A stretch of DNA of 64,000 nucleotides, from the NCBI RefSeq assembly GCF_010747475.1, contig NZ_VSLZ01000003.1:1-64000 (forward strand), written 5' to 3'. The notes under the pieces were generated by a model. That model saw only the letters and a list, made by a program, of their open reading frames with translations. It searched no databases and was not told the origin of the DNA. The number at the start of each line of letters is the position of its first letter. The stretch's first letter is position 1. The translations under genes were made by a program, and so were the position numbers. This document shows, one piece after another, positions 8,090 to 17,443 of this stretch. This stretch comes from Halorussus sp. MSC15.2. Its GTDB lineage: Archaea; Halobacteriota; Halobacteria; Halobacteriales; Haladaptataceae.

Positions 8090-8548
8090 ATGTCACCGAA
8101 ACCCAACTCCGCGTCGCCGAAATCGCCCTCGACCCAACCTGGCCCGTCACTGCTCGCAGAGCGGTCGCTGCTGGGAATCTTCGTTCACGCCATCGGTCTC
8201 GTTTCGGGATTCGTCGGCCCGTGTTTCGTTTACTGGGTGTCGGACCACGAGTTTACGCGGGCCAATGCCCGAAACGCGCTCAACTGGCAACTGTTCCTTA
8301 CCCCTGCGTTCCTCGTCGCAAGCGCCGCCGTCACCGTACCGATGGGCGTGTCGAACTGGTTCGAGATTCCGGACGTAATCGAGTTCGTCCTGTTCGTTCC
8401 GGTGGTGGTAGTCGTCGTAGCCTTGACTTTACTCAGTCTAATGGCGTTCGTGTTGCCAGTCGTCGCGACGGTGAAGGCCATCTTCGGCAAGGCGTGGGAG
8501 TACCCCATAGCGCCCGACTTCGTATCGCGAGTAGGCGGACTTACCTGA
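8090..8548 (+). CDS. DUF4870 family membrane protein
   Basis: This 152-residue paralogue of the protein at 5621-5992 shares the FTRANARNALNWQ core and the C-terminal AKAWEYPIAPDF-like tail. It has about four hydrophobic segments after a proline/serine-rich N-terminus. The ATG at 8090 is chosen because upstream codons in this frame overlap the winged-helix gene and look non-coding. It follows that gene by 36 bases, probably in one operon. Function unknown. Confidence 0.8.
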   Translation: MSPKPNSASPKSPSTQPGPSLLAERSLLGIFVHAIGLVSGFVGPCFVYWVSDHEFTRANARNALNWQLFLTPAFLVASAAVTVPMGVSNWFEIPDVIEFVLFVPVVVVVVALTLLSLMAFVLPVVATVKAIFGKAWEYPIAPDFVSRVGGLT

Positions 8549-8708
8549 CCGCTCTTCGCAGACGCGACACGGGACAACCGACCGGTCGGCAGCGTCCCCG
8601 TTCGGTCCGTCGAGGCTCACCACCGTGACCGATACTCGTCGGACTTTCTTCGAACACCGCCGACGTTCCAGCCGAGGGCTTTTTCCGCTAGACCACGACG
8701 TACAATAC

Positions 8709-9539
8709 ATGAGCGAGACCGAAGACACCGAGCAGTCCGACGACGAAGGTCGTGAGTACGACCCGCAGGCCGACCACGCCTTCCCCGACGAGCGCCTCAA
8801 CGAAGTTCTGGAGTTCGTCGAGAACGACCCCGAGATTCAGACCTACCTCGACGCCCAGAACGTCAACCCCGTCGTTCGGAAGGGGTACAACGACCACGGG
8901 CGCAAGCACATCTCTATCGTCCGAAATCGGGCACTGGGTCTCTACGACCTGCTCAAGCGGGGCGACGTCGAGTTCAACGGCGCGTCCCAGCAGGGACTGG
9001 AGGAGGCCGACGAGAGCGTCATCGTCGCGCTCGCCGCGACTATCCACGACATCGGTCACGTCGTCCACCGCGACGAACACGCCTACTGGTCGATTCCGCT
9101 CGCGGCCGACCTGCTGGACCGAATCCTGCCCGAGTTCGGCTTCTACGACACCAGGGAGGTCGTCCGAGTCAAGGGCGAGGTCCTCCACGCCATCCTCTGT
9201 CACCACACCGAGGAAGACCCTCTCACGACCGAGGCCGGAGTCGTCCGGGTCGCCGACGCACTCGACATGGAGAAGGGCCGTTCGCGGATGCCCTACGAGA
9301 AGGGCGGCCGGGGCATCGACACGGTGTCGAGTCAGGCAATCCAGCGCGTCACGCTGATGCAGGGCGAGGCGGTGCCCGTCCTCGTGGAAATCGAGATGCT
9401 CAACGCCGCGGGCGTCTATCAGGTGGACAACCTGCTGAAGGCGAAACTCCGCGACTCCGGACTCGAAGACGATATCCGTATCATCGCGGTCAACATCCGC
9501 GAGGACGGCAACCAACTGGTCGAGCGGGTCGAACTCTAA
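8709..9539 (+). CDS. HD-domain metal-dependent phosphohydrolase
   Basis: This 276-residue protein carries an HD domain, with the metal-binding pair in ATIHDIGHVVHRDEH and a further His-rich segment HAILCHHTEEDPL. The family hydrolyses phosphomonoesters or phosphodiesters of nucleotides, and the substrate here is unknown. The frame extends upstream to 8625, but the ATG at 8709 starts a typical acidic N-terminus (SETEDTEQSDDEG). The stop overlaps by four bases with the converging histidine-kinase gene. Confidence 0.85.
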   Translation: MSETEDTEQSDDEGREYDPQADHAFPDERLNEVLEFVENDPEIQTYLDAQNVNPVVRKGYNDHGRKHISIVRNRALGLYDLLKRGDVEFNGASQQGLEEADESVIVALAATIHDIGHVVHRDEHAYWSIPLAADLLDRILPEFGFYDTREVVRVKGEVLHAILCHHTEEDPLTTEAGVVRVADALDMEKGRSRMPYEKGGRGIDTVSSQAIQRVTLMQGEAVPVLVEIEMLNAAGVYQVDNLLKAKLRDSGLEDDIRIIAVNIREDGNQLVERVEL

Positions 9540-10570
9540 ACTCGGATTTCGAATCGCGCGCCGCCGCTTTCGGACTCCGCTATGCGGACTCGCCATCCGT
9601 GAGCGTCCACGATTCGCTCGACGATAGCTAACCCCAGTCCGGTCCCGGTCGAAGCAGTGGTGTACCCGTCTTCGAAAACGCGTTCGCGGTCCTCGACGGG
9701 GACGCCGCGACCGTCGTCGGCGACGAAGAACCCGTCGTCGAGGTCGAGCGTCCCGACGACGACCGTACTCTCGTCGTGGTCCACGGCGTCCTCGTGAGCG
9801 TGTGAACGAGGACTCGCGGAGCCGTGTTCCACGGCGTTCCGGAAGCAGTTTTCGAGGACGTGGTTCAGCAGTTGCGGGTCGGCCTCGAACTCGGTCGAAT
9901 CGACGACCGAGAGGTCCGCGTCGCCCGTCTCGACCTGCTCCCAAGCGCGATTCGCCCGCGTCCGTAGTTCGACCGTCCTCGTCGCGGCAGTCTCGTCCGA
10001 CCGGACGAACTCGAGGGCTTCGGAGATGATAGATTCCATGCGCTGGAGCGACCTGACGAGGGGTTCGGCGTGTTCGGACTCGACAAGTTCCGCCCGTCCG
10101 AGAGCGACGTTCAAGGGGTTGCGGAGGTCGTGACTGAGGAGACCGGCGACGGTTTCGAGTTGGGCGTTCTGGTTCCGGAGTCCGATTTCGGACTGTTTGC
10201 GGTCCGTGATGTCCACGTGCATGACCAGCACGTACCGTTCGCCCGACTGCTCGAACTCGATACCGCGCATCGTGAACCATCGGTCGCCCCTCGGCGTCGG
10301 ACAGAAGTACTCGACCGAAACGCGCTCCCTGTCGCCATCGAGGAGCGCACGGAGTCGGTCGGCGATTCGAGACGCTTCGTCGTCCCCACTGGCCTCGCAA
10401 ACCTCGAGATAGTTCGTGCCGACGTGGTCGTCCGCGACTGCACCGGTTTCGGTCGGGAACTCGCGCCACGCTCGGTTCGTGAACACGATGTCTCCCGTCC
10501 CGTCGAGTATCGCCACCTGACTCGGAAGCACGTCCAACCCCGACAGGAGCATCGAGTCGTTGACGGTCAC
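9536..10570 (-). CDS. PAS-domain sensor histidine kinase
   Basis: This 344-residue soluble kinase has no membrane segment. An N-terminal PAS domain (about residues 10-125) is followed by a His-kinase dimerisation helix with phospho-acceptor His147 in SHDLRNPL. The ATPase domain has an N-box (NCFRNAVEHG), a G1 box (DDGRGVP) and a G2 box (GTGLGLAIVERI). It should autophosphorylate in response to a cytoplasmic cue and pass phosphate to an unlinked receiver, since no response regulator is adjacent. It converges with the HD gene, with a 4-bp overlap. Confidence 0.9.
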   Translation of the reverse strand: MTVNDSMLLSGLDVLPSQVAILDGTGDIVFTNRAWREFPTETGAVADDHVGTNYLEVCEASGDDEASRIADRLRALLDGDRERVSVEYFCPTPRGDRWFTMRGIEFEQSGERYVLVMHVDITDRKQSEIGLRNQNAQLETVAGLLSHDLRNPLNVALGRAELVESEHAEPLVRSLQRMESIISEALEFVRSDETAATRTVELRTRANRAWEQVETGDADLSVVDSTEFEADPQLLNHVLENCFRNAVEHGSASPRSHAHEDAVDHDESTVVVGTLDLDDGFFVADDGRGVPVEDRERVFEDGYTTASTGTGLGLAIVERIVDAHGWRVRIAESESGGARFEIRV

Positions 10571-10627
10571 GAACGGAGGATAGTATCGTCAGAGCTTATA
10601 TTTCGGGGTCGTTATCAGAGCTGACAC

Positions 10628-11731
10628 TCACGCGATTTCGCGGTAGACCTCTCGGAGGCGCTCGACCGCGTTCTCGACGCTCACGTCGTCGCGACGCGCG
10701 AGACACGTCTCGCGGAGTCGCTCTCGGTCGGCCAGCGTCCGGCGAATCGCGTCCCGGAAGTCGTCGATGTTCCCGCTCTCGTAGTGGTAGCCGGTCTCGC
10801 CGTCGTCGATGGTGTTGGCCAGCGCGCCCGCGTTCGCGCCGACGACGGGCGTCCCGCAGGCGTTGGCCTCCAGCGCAACCAGCCCCTGCGTCTCGACCGG
10901 ACTCGGGAATGCGAAGGCGTCGAGCGCCGAGTAGAACGCCGCCATCTCCTCGCGGTCGAGGAACCCGAGGAACCGAGCGTTCGCCCCGAGGTCCTCCGCC
11001 TGCGCTTCCAAGTCCGCGCGGGCGGGACCGTCGCCGCCGAACACCACCGTCACGTCCATCTCCGAGGCGGCGGCGACGAGTTCCGAGAGGCGCTTCTCGT
11101 ACCCGTGGCGGCCGGTGTAGCCGACCAGCGGTCGCTCGCCGTCGAGGTCGTACCGGGCCAGAAAGTCGTCGGTCTCGACAGGTTGGAACCGCTCGGTGTC
11201 GATGCCGTTGGGGACGACCTCGACGGTCGTATCCACGCCGACCTCCTCGGTGAGGTGGTCGCGAGTCGCCGCAGAGGGTGCCAGCACCGCGTCGGCCCGA
11301 CCGAAGAACCAGCGCTCGTAGGCCTCCGACACGCGCCCGACCAGCGACGCGATGGAGTCGGTGGGCGAGACGTATTCGGCGTACTCGCTGGTCGGGGTGT
11401 GGTAGGACGCGACGAGGGGCACGTCGTTGTCGCGCGCGAGTCTGAGACCGCCCAGACCGATGCTGAAGGGCGTGTGTGCGTGGACGACCTCGGCGTCGCG
11501 GACCGCCTTCGGAATCCGCGGAGTACCGAGACGGAACCCGTCGTAGAACGGGAACGGGAGACTCCCGACGGGGTGTTCGCCGTCGGTCGGTCTGTGGCCG
11601 TCCGCGTTGGGGTAGACCACGTCCATCTGACCGCCCGCCCGCTCCCAGCGGTCGCGCCACGACGCGATAGTGTAGGTCACGCCGTTGACGGTCGGCAGAT
11701 AGGTGTCGGTGAACGCGGCGACCTGTTCCAT
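10628..11731 (-). CDS. GT4-family glycosyltransferase
   Basis: This 367-residue retaining glycosyltransferase has the GT-B fold. The acceptor-side N-terminus is AAFTDTYLPTVNGV, followed by VVHAHTPFSIG, and the donor-binding C-terminal half shows FPSPVETQGLVALEANACGTPVVG with the family EX7E glutamates. The ATG at 11731 has a GGAG ribosome-binding sequence about eight bases upstream, which favours it over the TTG six codons earlier. It lies downstream of a second GT4 gene (78-base gap, same strand). The pair probably acts on a shared glycolipid or glycan; this is inference. Confidence 0.88.
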   Translation of the reverse strand: MEQVAAFTDTYLPTVNGVTYTIASWRDRWERAGGQMDVVYPNADGHRPTDGEHPVGSLPFPFYDGFRLGTPRIPKAVRDAEVVHAHTPFSIGLGGLRLARDNDVPLVASYHTPTSEYAEYVSPTDSIASLVGRVSEAYERWFFGRADAVLAPSAATRDHLTEEVGVDTTVEVVPNGIDTERFQPVETDDFLARYDLDGERPLVGYTGRHGYEKRLSELVAAASEMDVTVVFGGDGPARADLEAQAEDLGANARFLGFLDREEMAAFYSALDAFAFPSPVETQGLVALEANACGTPVVGANAGALANTIDDGETGYHYESGNIDDFRDAIRRTLADRERLRETCLARRDDVSVENAVERLREVYREIA

Positions 11732-11809
11732 TACTGGCTCCTTTGGCAACCGATACTTAAGACCTTTTGAAGTTGTGCTGCGACGGAGACGTCCGAGTTC
11801 GGTCGCCGC

Positions 11810-12817
11810 TCAGGCCAGTTCCCGGTACAGAGCGACGAGGTCGTCGCCGACCGCGTCCAGTTCGAACTCTCGACTCTTGTCCGCGGCGCGCGCACCGAGT
11901 CGCTCGCGCAGGGCCGGGTCGCGCAGGCGGTCGAGTTTCGATGCGAAGTCGCCCACTGCGCCGCTCGACTTGAGGCAGTGAGTGTCGTCTTCGAGCCAGT
12001 CGTACGTCGGGATGTCGCGGATGACCAGCGGTTTCCCGCAGGACATGGCTTCGAGGAGCGCGATGCCCTCGTTCTCGTTCTTGGAGGGCCAGAAGAACAC
12101 GTCTCCGGCCGCGAACGCGCCGCGGATGTCCTCCACGTAGCCCGTGAAATGACAGTTGTCGGGGGAGTTCTCGACCAGTCGCTTGGTGTCCCGACTCTTG
12201 AGCAGGCGGTCGAGTTCGCCGCCCGCGGGGTTGAGGTAACCGAACCAGACGAAGTCGAGGTCGGGCATCTCGCGGGCCGTCTCCACGAAGGCTTCGAGTC
12301 CCTTGCGCTTGATGACGTGGCCCACGTTGAACACCACCGGCGGGTCGAGGTCGTAGCGGTCGAGATACTCCCTTCGGAGGTCCTCGTCGTCGGACCCCGC
12401 CACCTTGTCCGGGTCGAACCCGTTGCTGATGACCGTCTTGGGCGCGTCGGCGTACTCCTCGACGACCGCCCGGTTGTGTTCCGACGGGCAGACGAGGTGG
12501 TCGGCCTGCGAGTAGGCGTACCGGAGGTAGGGCTTCATCGGCCGGGAGAGCGCGTTCGAGAACGCGAAACTCTCCCGGAAGTCCTCGGCGGTCTGGTGAG
12601 TGTGGACGAGGACCGGTACGTCGGCGCGTCGGGCGCGTTTGGCGTAGTACAGCGACTTCGGCCCCATGTTGTTGAGGTGGAGCAAGTCGGCGTCGAGGGT
12701 GGGTTCTGTGGTGTACTCGATGCCGCGTCGGTCCATAATTTTGCGCTGATTGTCCACCGACTGGACGTGGCCGCCCGTGATGTACTCCTCCCACTCGAAG
12801 TAGTGGCTCACCTTCAT
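11810..12817 (-). CDS. GT4-family glycosyltransferase
   Basis: This 335-residue GT-B enzyme starts MKVSHYFEWEEYITGGH, a sugar-transferase N-terminal loop with the GGH motif. The donor site is FFWPSKNENEGIALLEAMSCGKPLVIRD near the C-terminus, with the EX7E pair. The frame is open to 12967, but the upstream 50 residues are Arg/Pro-rich and unlike the protein, so the ATG at 12817 is preferred. It probably forms an operon with the GT4 gene at 10628-11731. Lipid or exopolysaccharide glycosylation is plausible; donor and acceptor are not determinable. Confidence 0.88.
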   Translation of the reverse strand: MKVSHYFEWEEYITGGHVQSVDNQRKIMDRRGIEYTTEPTLDADLLHLNNMGPKSLYYAKRARRADVPVLVHTHQTAEDFRESFAFSNALSRPMKPYLRYAYSQADHLVCPSEHNRAVVEEYADAPKTVISNGFDPDKVAGSDDEDLRREYLDRYDLDPPVVFNVGHVIKRKGLEAFVETAREMPDLDFVWFGYLNPAGGELDRLLKSRDTKRLVENSPDNCHFTGYVEDIRGAFAAGDVFFWPSKNENEGIALLEAMSCGKPLVIRDIPTYDWLEDDTHCLKSSGAVGDFASKLDRLRDPALRERLGARAADKSREFELDAVGDDLVALYRELA

Positions 12818-13076
12818 GGGTCGAGTCCGATTCCATACCCGAAACCGCCGATTCCGGGGTCGTTGCGCGCGCTCACTGTCGGACGGAAAACGCGGACGCG
12901 ACAAAACCCTACCGGAACGCGGTCGGCGAACGCGAGGAGCGTCGTCGATTCCGCCCTCGAAAACCAAAAAGTATTTTACTCATTCGGAGAATGACCCCGA
13001 TGGGGCAACACAGGCACTTTCTATCCTTGTCCTGTCTCGCCCCGGAAACCCCCACCCCCCCCCATTCCCATATTGC

Positions 13077-13352
13077 ATGACGATAGCCGAAGAGCGCATT
13101 GAGCGTCTTGCATCGCTCGCCCGCGAGGCCGCCGCGGAGTGTCACGACCGGCGCGCACGCGAGTACGTGCGCCTCGCGCGACGACTCGCCGAGCGCAACC
13201 GCGTCTCGCTCCCCGAGCAGTTCAAGCGATTCAGTTGTAACGACTGCGATAGCTACCTCCGCCCCGGCAAGAACGCCCGCGTCAGATTACAGGAGGGCCA
13301 CGTCGTCCTCACGTGCGACTGCGGGGCGCAGAAACGACACCCCTACGAATAG
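13077..13352 (+). CDS. rnp4: Ribonuclease P protein component 4 (Rpp21 homologue)
   Basis: This 91-residue basic, helical protein ends with a zinc-binding domain: CNDCDSYLRPG and CDCGAQKRHPYE supply the cysteines. This matches archaeal Rnp4/Rpp21, which binds the RNase P RNA specificity region with Rpp29 and helps 5' processing of pre-tRNA. The ATG at 13077 follows a C-rich run (about 13050-13063). The length is normal for the family. It converges with the BASS transporter gene. Confidence 0.9.
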   Translation: MTIAEERIERLASLAREAAAECHDRRAREYVRLARRLAERNRVSLPEQFKRFSCNDCDSYLRPGKNARVRLQEGHVVLTCDCGAQKRHPYE

Positions 13353-13367
13353 TTCGACTTCTCCGGT

Positions 13368-14267
13368 TCAGTCGGCGAACCGGCGAGCGAGGACCGCGCT
13401 CGTCGCCATCTCGACGACGCCGAACAGTACTGCCGGGAGCGACGCGCTCGCCGGGAACCCGGCCGCGGTCACCAGCGCGGCCGCGACCGCGAAGTCCCGC
13501 ATCCCGACCGAGAGCGTCCCGGCGACCCGGGCCGGACCGTCGGCCGACCGCGTGCCTATCCACCCGAGCGCGTAGCCCGCGAGGTTGACCGCGAGCGCGC
13601 CCGCACCGACGGAGACGAGGAGGTCCGTCTCCGTGCGAATCAGGTCGGCGTTGGCCGCGGTGACGCCGCCGATGATGAGAATCACCATGACCGCAGAGAC
13701 CGACGCGTAGTACTCCTCGTACGTCCCCACGCGCCGGTCGTAGCGCGTCCGCACGCCGACCGCGAGTACCATCGGGACGACGACCGCGACCAGCAGGCTC
13801 TCGGCGATGCGCCAGCCGTCGATTTCGACACCGGACCCGAGCAGCAGCGTAACCGCGACCGGCGTGAAGATAGTACTCCCCGCCCCGATGACGACGAGCG
13901 CGGTCGAGGCGAGCGCGGTGTCGCCGTCCGAGAGCGCGGTCATCGTCGGCGTCACGAGTTCGGGCGTGACCGCACCGAGCAGGACGAACCCGGCGACGAG
14001 GTCGGGACCGAGACCGAGGGCGCGAGCGACCGCGAACGCGACCGCGGGCATCGTGACGTGGCCGACGAGGATGCGACCGAGCGCCGACCGGTCCACCGCC
14101 CGGAAGCGGTCGGCCGAGAGGGTCAGCGAGACGCTCCCGACCATCACCGCCAGAATCGGCGCGGAGAAGTCGGCGACGACCGCCAGTCGGGGTTGGGCGA
14201 CGCCCAGTGCGACCGCCGCGAGAATCCACGCGAACAGGTAGTCGTCGACGACTTCGGTAACTCGCAT
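13368..14267 (-). CDS. Bile acid:sodium symporter (BASS/SBF) family transporter
   Basis: This 299-residue integral membrane protein has about nine to ten hydrophobic helices and the BASS-like sequence LLGAVTPELVTPTMTAL in the core region. Family members move organic anions with sodium, and the substrate here is unknown. The gene converges with rnp4 (16-base gap) and diverges from the CRM-protein/MscS pair. Confidence 0.85.
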   Translation of the reverse strand: MRVTEVVDDYLFAWILAAVALGVAQPRLAVVADFSAPILAVMVGSVSLTLSADRFRAVDRSALGRILVGHVTMPAVAFAVARALGLGPDLVAGFVLLGAVTPELVTPTMTALSDGDTALASTALVVIGAGSTIFTPVAVTLLLGSGVEIDGWRIAESLLVAVVVPMVLAVGVRTRYDRRVGTYEEYYASVSAVMVILIIGGVTAANADLIRTETDLLVSVGAGALAVNLAGYALGWIGTRSADGPARVAGTLSVGMRDFAVAAALVTAAGFPASASLPAVLFGVVEMATSAVLARRFAD

Positions 14268-14354
14268 CGACCGCCGATTGACACGAGAGGCCGAAAAAAC
14301 CCGTCCCCGTCGTCCTCCACGTGCTTTAAGTTATTCGGCTCCTCAGAACGTGGT

Positions 14355-14600
14355 ATGACAGACGAAGACCTCCGGAAGCAGGCCCACGACACGGACGTGA
14401 CCGTCTGGGTCGGCAAGTCCGGTATCGACGCGGTCACCGACGAACTCGCCGACCAGTTGGCCGACCGCGAACTGGTGAAGGTCAAGTTCCTCCGGGCCGC
14501 GCGCGGCGGCACGACGACCGACGAACTCGCCGAGGAACTGGCCGACGAGGTGGACGCCGACCTCGTGGAGACGCGAGGCAACACCGCAGTGCTGCACTGA
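14355..14600 (+). CDS. YhbY/CRM-domain RNA-binding protein
   Basis: This 81-residue protein is essentially one CRM fold. It starts DLRKQAHDTDVTVWVGKSGI and continues through a VKVKFLRAARGG segment. CRM proteins bind structured RNA and associate with ribosomal precursors in bacteria; the archaeal role is unproven. Its stop overlaps the MscS start (TGATG at 14598-14602), so translation of the two is likely coupled. Confidence 0.85.
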   Translation: MTDEDLRKQAHDTDVTVWVGKSGIDAVTDELADQLADRELVKVKFLRAARGGTTTDELAEELADEVDADLVETRGNTAVLH

Positions 14601-15481
14601 TGGTCGACCCGCTGCCATTCCTTGACCGCGTCCTCGACACGGGGTACGCGACGGCCGTCACGCAGGCCATCTACTTCGTCGTGTCGTTCGTCGCTATCTA
14701 CGTCGTCGGCCGACTGACCGTGATTCCGCTCGTCGGACGCTTCCTCGACCGGCGGGACCTCGACAGTCACGCCAAGCGACCGCTGGTCAAACTCACGAAG
14801 TTCGCCGTCGTGTTCGTCGCCATCTCGGTCGCGTTCGGGTTCGCCGACTACGGCAACTTCCTGACGGCGCTGGCGACCATCGCGGCCGCGGCCACACTCG
14901 CCATCGGATTCGCGATGCAGGACGTCATCAAGAACTTCGTGGCCGGCGTGTTCATCTACACCGACAAGCCGTTCAAAATCGGCGACTGGGTGGAGTGGGA
15001 CGGCGGTAGCTACTCGGGTATCGTGGAGGACATCGGTCTGCGCGTGACCCGCGTCCGGACGTTCGACAACGAACTGCTGACGGTGCCCAACTCCGCGCTG
15101 ACCGACGGCGTCATCAAGAACCCCGTCGAGGGCGACCGACTCCGACTGAAGTTCCTGTTCGGCATCGGCTACGATGACGACATCGACCGCGCCACCGAGG
15201 TCATCGTGGAGGAGGCCGAAGCCCACCCCGACATTCTGGACGACCCCGCGCCCTCGGTCCGCCTCACGGAACTCGGCGACTCGTCGGTCGGTCTCCAGTC
15301 GCGCATCTGGATAGCCAACCCCTCCCGGAGCGACTACGTGAAGACTCGCGGGGAGTACGTCACCGCGGTCAAAGAGCGATTCGACGAGGAAGGCATCGAC
15401 ATCCCGTACCCGAACCGGACCCTCGAAGGCGGACTCGAACTGACGAGCGTCGAAGACGTGGTCGAAGCCGCGGACGACTGA
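14600..15481 (+). CDS. mscS: Small-conductance mechanosensitive channel (MscS family)
   Basis: This 293-residue channel protein has three membrane helices (about residues 17-40, 60-77 and 84-112). The third contains the glycine/alanine-rich pore-lining stretch (TIAAAATLAIGFAMQDVIKN). The cytoplasmic beta domain follows (FKIGDWVEWDGGSYSGIVEDIGLRVTRV) and then the alpha/beta domain. MscS channels release solutes on hypo-osmotic shock, a useful trait for a halophile. It is translationally coupled to the CRM-protein gene. Confidence 0.92.
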   Translation: MVDPLPFLDRVLDTGYATAVTQAIYFVVSFVAIYVVGRLTVIPLVGRFLDRRDLDSHAKRPLVKLTKFAVVFVAISVAFGFADYGNFLTALATIAAAATLAIGFAMQDVIKNFVAGVFIYTDKPFKIGDWVEWDGGSYSGIVEDIGLRVTRVRTFDNELLTVPNSALTDGVIKNPVEGDRLRLKFLFGIGYDDDIDRATEVIVEEAEAHPDILDDPAPSVRLTELGDSSVGLQSRIWIANPSRSDYVKTRGEYVTAVKERFDEEGIDIPYPNRTLEGGLELTSVEDVVEAADD

Positions 15482-15752
15482 CCCCTCTGCAGAAGGCGGT
15501 TCTCTTTTCCCGGACTCGACGGCGATTCTCCTATCGACACGGCCCCAGCTACGGCCACGTCGCACCCGAAAACTGGAATGTGGCTAGAAGCGGCCGACCG
15601 CAGCGACGAAAGCCAACAACTAAGGCGGGGATTTGAGACTCTGCCACCTGCATGGCACGCGAGCGGTTGGAGAATCCGCCTCCACGAGTAGCAGGTAGTA
15701 TCGACCGCGCTGGCACCGAACCTCTCCCGTCTGCGTCCGGTGGCCCGCCGCG

Positions 15753-16916
15753 ATGAGGCGCGTCGCAGTGCTCGCGCTCACCGCACTCTTGGTGAGCGGT
15801 GCGAGTACCGGGGCGCTCGCGTTCGTTGACTCCGACGCCGACGGGGTCTCGGAGTTCCGCGAGTTCTTGGGACCGACCGACCCGACGGTCGCCGACACCG
15901 ACGGTGACGGTCTGGACGACGGGACCGAACTCGAACGCGAGTCCGACCCCACGGCCGCCGACACCGACGACGACGGACTGAACGACCGCGAGGAGTCCGC
16001 GGTCCACGAGACCGACCCCGTTAATGCGGACACGGACGGCGACGGACTCGCCGACACGGCAGAGGTAAGCGAGTATCCGACGAGTGCCACCGTGAGCGAC
16101 ACGGACGGTGACGGATTCGCCGACGCCGACGAGGTGACCGAGCGCTCGACCGACCCGACGGTCGCCGACACCGACGACGATGCGCTGGACGACGGTCCGG
16201 AGGTGCGCGAGTACGGAACCGACCCGACGGTCGCCGACACCGACGCCGACGGTCTCGGCGACGGCGTCGAGGTTGGGACCGGGTCGGCCTTGGCGAAGGC
16301 CGACCCCCTGCGAAAGGACGTGTTCCTCGAAATCGATTACATGCGCGGAACGACCGTTCCGGAGTCGAAACTGGAACGCGTCGAGCGCGCGTTCGCGAAC
16401 GCCCCGGTCACCAACCCCGACGGGTCGAGCGGAATCGCGCTCCACGTCCGCGTGAGCGACTCGCCCGTTTCGGCGGAGTCGAAAACGTCGCTGTCGGAGT
16501 ACTCGAACACCTACTATCGGTCGGCGTACGACACGGCGGGGAAGGGGTACTTCCACGCGCTCGTCGTGAAAGAGGTTCCCGACGAGTCGGGCAACCGAGT
16601 CGGTCTCACTTCGACCGGCAACTCCGGGATGATAATCGAGGACCGGCCGAGTCGAGTCCGCGTCACGAAGACTATCATGCACGAACTCGGACACAACCTC
16701 GGTCTCCATCCGGACGAACACCGCGGGATAGACTCCTACGAGGTCCAGCCGAAGCGATATCCGAGCGTGATGAACTACCATCGACTCGGCGGGTGTGACT
16801 GTCACTACGACTACTCCGACGGGACCCACGGTCCGGACGACTTCGACGACTGGGGCCACATCGCGTCCGTACTCGACGAACAGGCACCGAACGCGAGCGA
16901 CGCGACGACGCCCTGA
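15753..16916 (+). CDS. Secreted metalloprotease-like protein with calcium-binding thrombospondin-3 repeats
   Basis: This 387-residue protein has a Sec-type signal peptide (residues 1 to about 25). Seven acidic repeats of the form D-T-D-x-D-G-x-x-D (about residues 27-180) match thrombospondin type 3/calcium-binding repeats. The C-terminal domain has a zinc-protease motif HELGHNLGLH (His310, Glu311, His314) and a Met-turn-like SVMNYH about 30 residues later. The third ligand is not in the canonical metzincin position; His319 or Asp321 are candidates. It is probably exported and calcium-stabilised. The long antisense frame over this gene is a composition shadow. Confidence 0.8.
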   Translation: MRRVAVLALTALLVSGASTGALAFVDSDADGVSEFREFLGPTDPTVADTDGDGLDDGTELERESDPTAADTDDDGLNDREESAVHETDPVNADTDGDGLADTAEVSEYPTSATVSDTDGDGFADADEVTERSTDPTVADTDDDALDDGPEVREYGTDPTVADTDADGLGDGVEVGTGSALAKADPLRKDVFLEIDYMRGTTVPESKLERVERAFANAPVTNPDGSSGIALHVRVSDSPVSAESKTSLSEYSNTYYRSAYDTAGKGYFHALVVKEVPDESGNRVGLTSTGNSGMIIEDRPSRVRVTKTIMHELGHNLGLHPDEHRGIDSYEVQPKRYPSVMNYHRLGGCDCHYDYSDGTHGPDDFDDWGHIASVLDEQAPNASDATTP

Positions 16917-17056
16917 CGTTCGTCGGTCTATAGACGAACCAGACGAGTTCCCGATTTTTCTGAACGACCGGGCGCTGTCGAACGACGCATCTCCAGTCGC
17001 GTCGCTGTGTAGGTGACACCACCGTCTCCGTAGTGACGTGAGAATGCAGTATGAAT

Positions 17057-17361
17057 GCGGACAGCCGGAATTGCCCGGCGTTCCGCGTCGGGGAGTCCCG
17101 GTCGCGTCCTCCACCCCGCAACCCTGCGAGCGATAGCTGTCCAGTGGTCCGCTGCTCGCTTCCGCGCCTGGCGGATTACCACCGGCTAACTCCGACTGCG
17201 ACACTCCTGCGAGTGCCCGCCGGAGACCGCTATCCCCGCAGGACGAGGCTTCGAAGTTGGCTTCCGGGGCCCGGCGCGGTCTGACCGGACGCCTCCGGGG
17301 TTCGGTCCCCGCTAAAGGCCATAGTGCGGGAGACGAGCAGGGCCTAACTGCCCGACCTAGT
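17057..17361 (-). ncRNA. Signal recognition particle 7S RNA
   Basis: About 305 nt, read on the minus strand from ACTAGGTCGGGCAGTTAGGC, match the haloarchaeal 7S RNA pattern. They include the GGTAATCCGCC/GCGGAAGCGAGCAGC helix-8 region that binds SRP54, and the GGAGGCGTCCGGTCA region of the Alu-like domain. Long GC-rich complementary arms (helix 5) link the ends. The exact termini are estimated. The RNA with SRP19 and SRP54 directs membrane and secreted proteins to the translocon. Confidence 0.92.
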
Positions 17362-17385
17362 CCATCTACAAGTAAGCGGGTGCGG

Positions 17386-17392
17386 ACTTAAG
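17386..17392 (-). promoter_or_regulatory. TATA-box of the SRP RNA gene
   Basis: The minus-strand sequence CCTTAAGT lies about 25-30 bases upstream of the estimated SRP RNA 5' end, the normal archaeal TATA position. Confidence 0.5.
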
Positions 17393-17443
17393 GGCTTTTC
17401 GCAAATCGCGCGACGGGAGAGTTCCGTTCGGCGAGACCGACGG

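Noticed and set aside
15549-17204. Long minus-strand open frame over the metalloprotease gene
   Set aside because: Its translation is Val/Arg/Gly-rich with mirrored periodicity of the DxDxDG repeats; the plus-strand gene has a signal peptide and zinc motif. It is a composition shadow.
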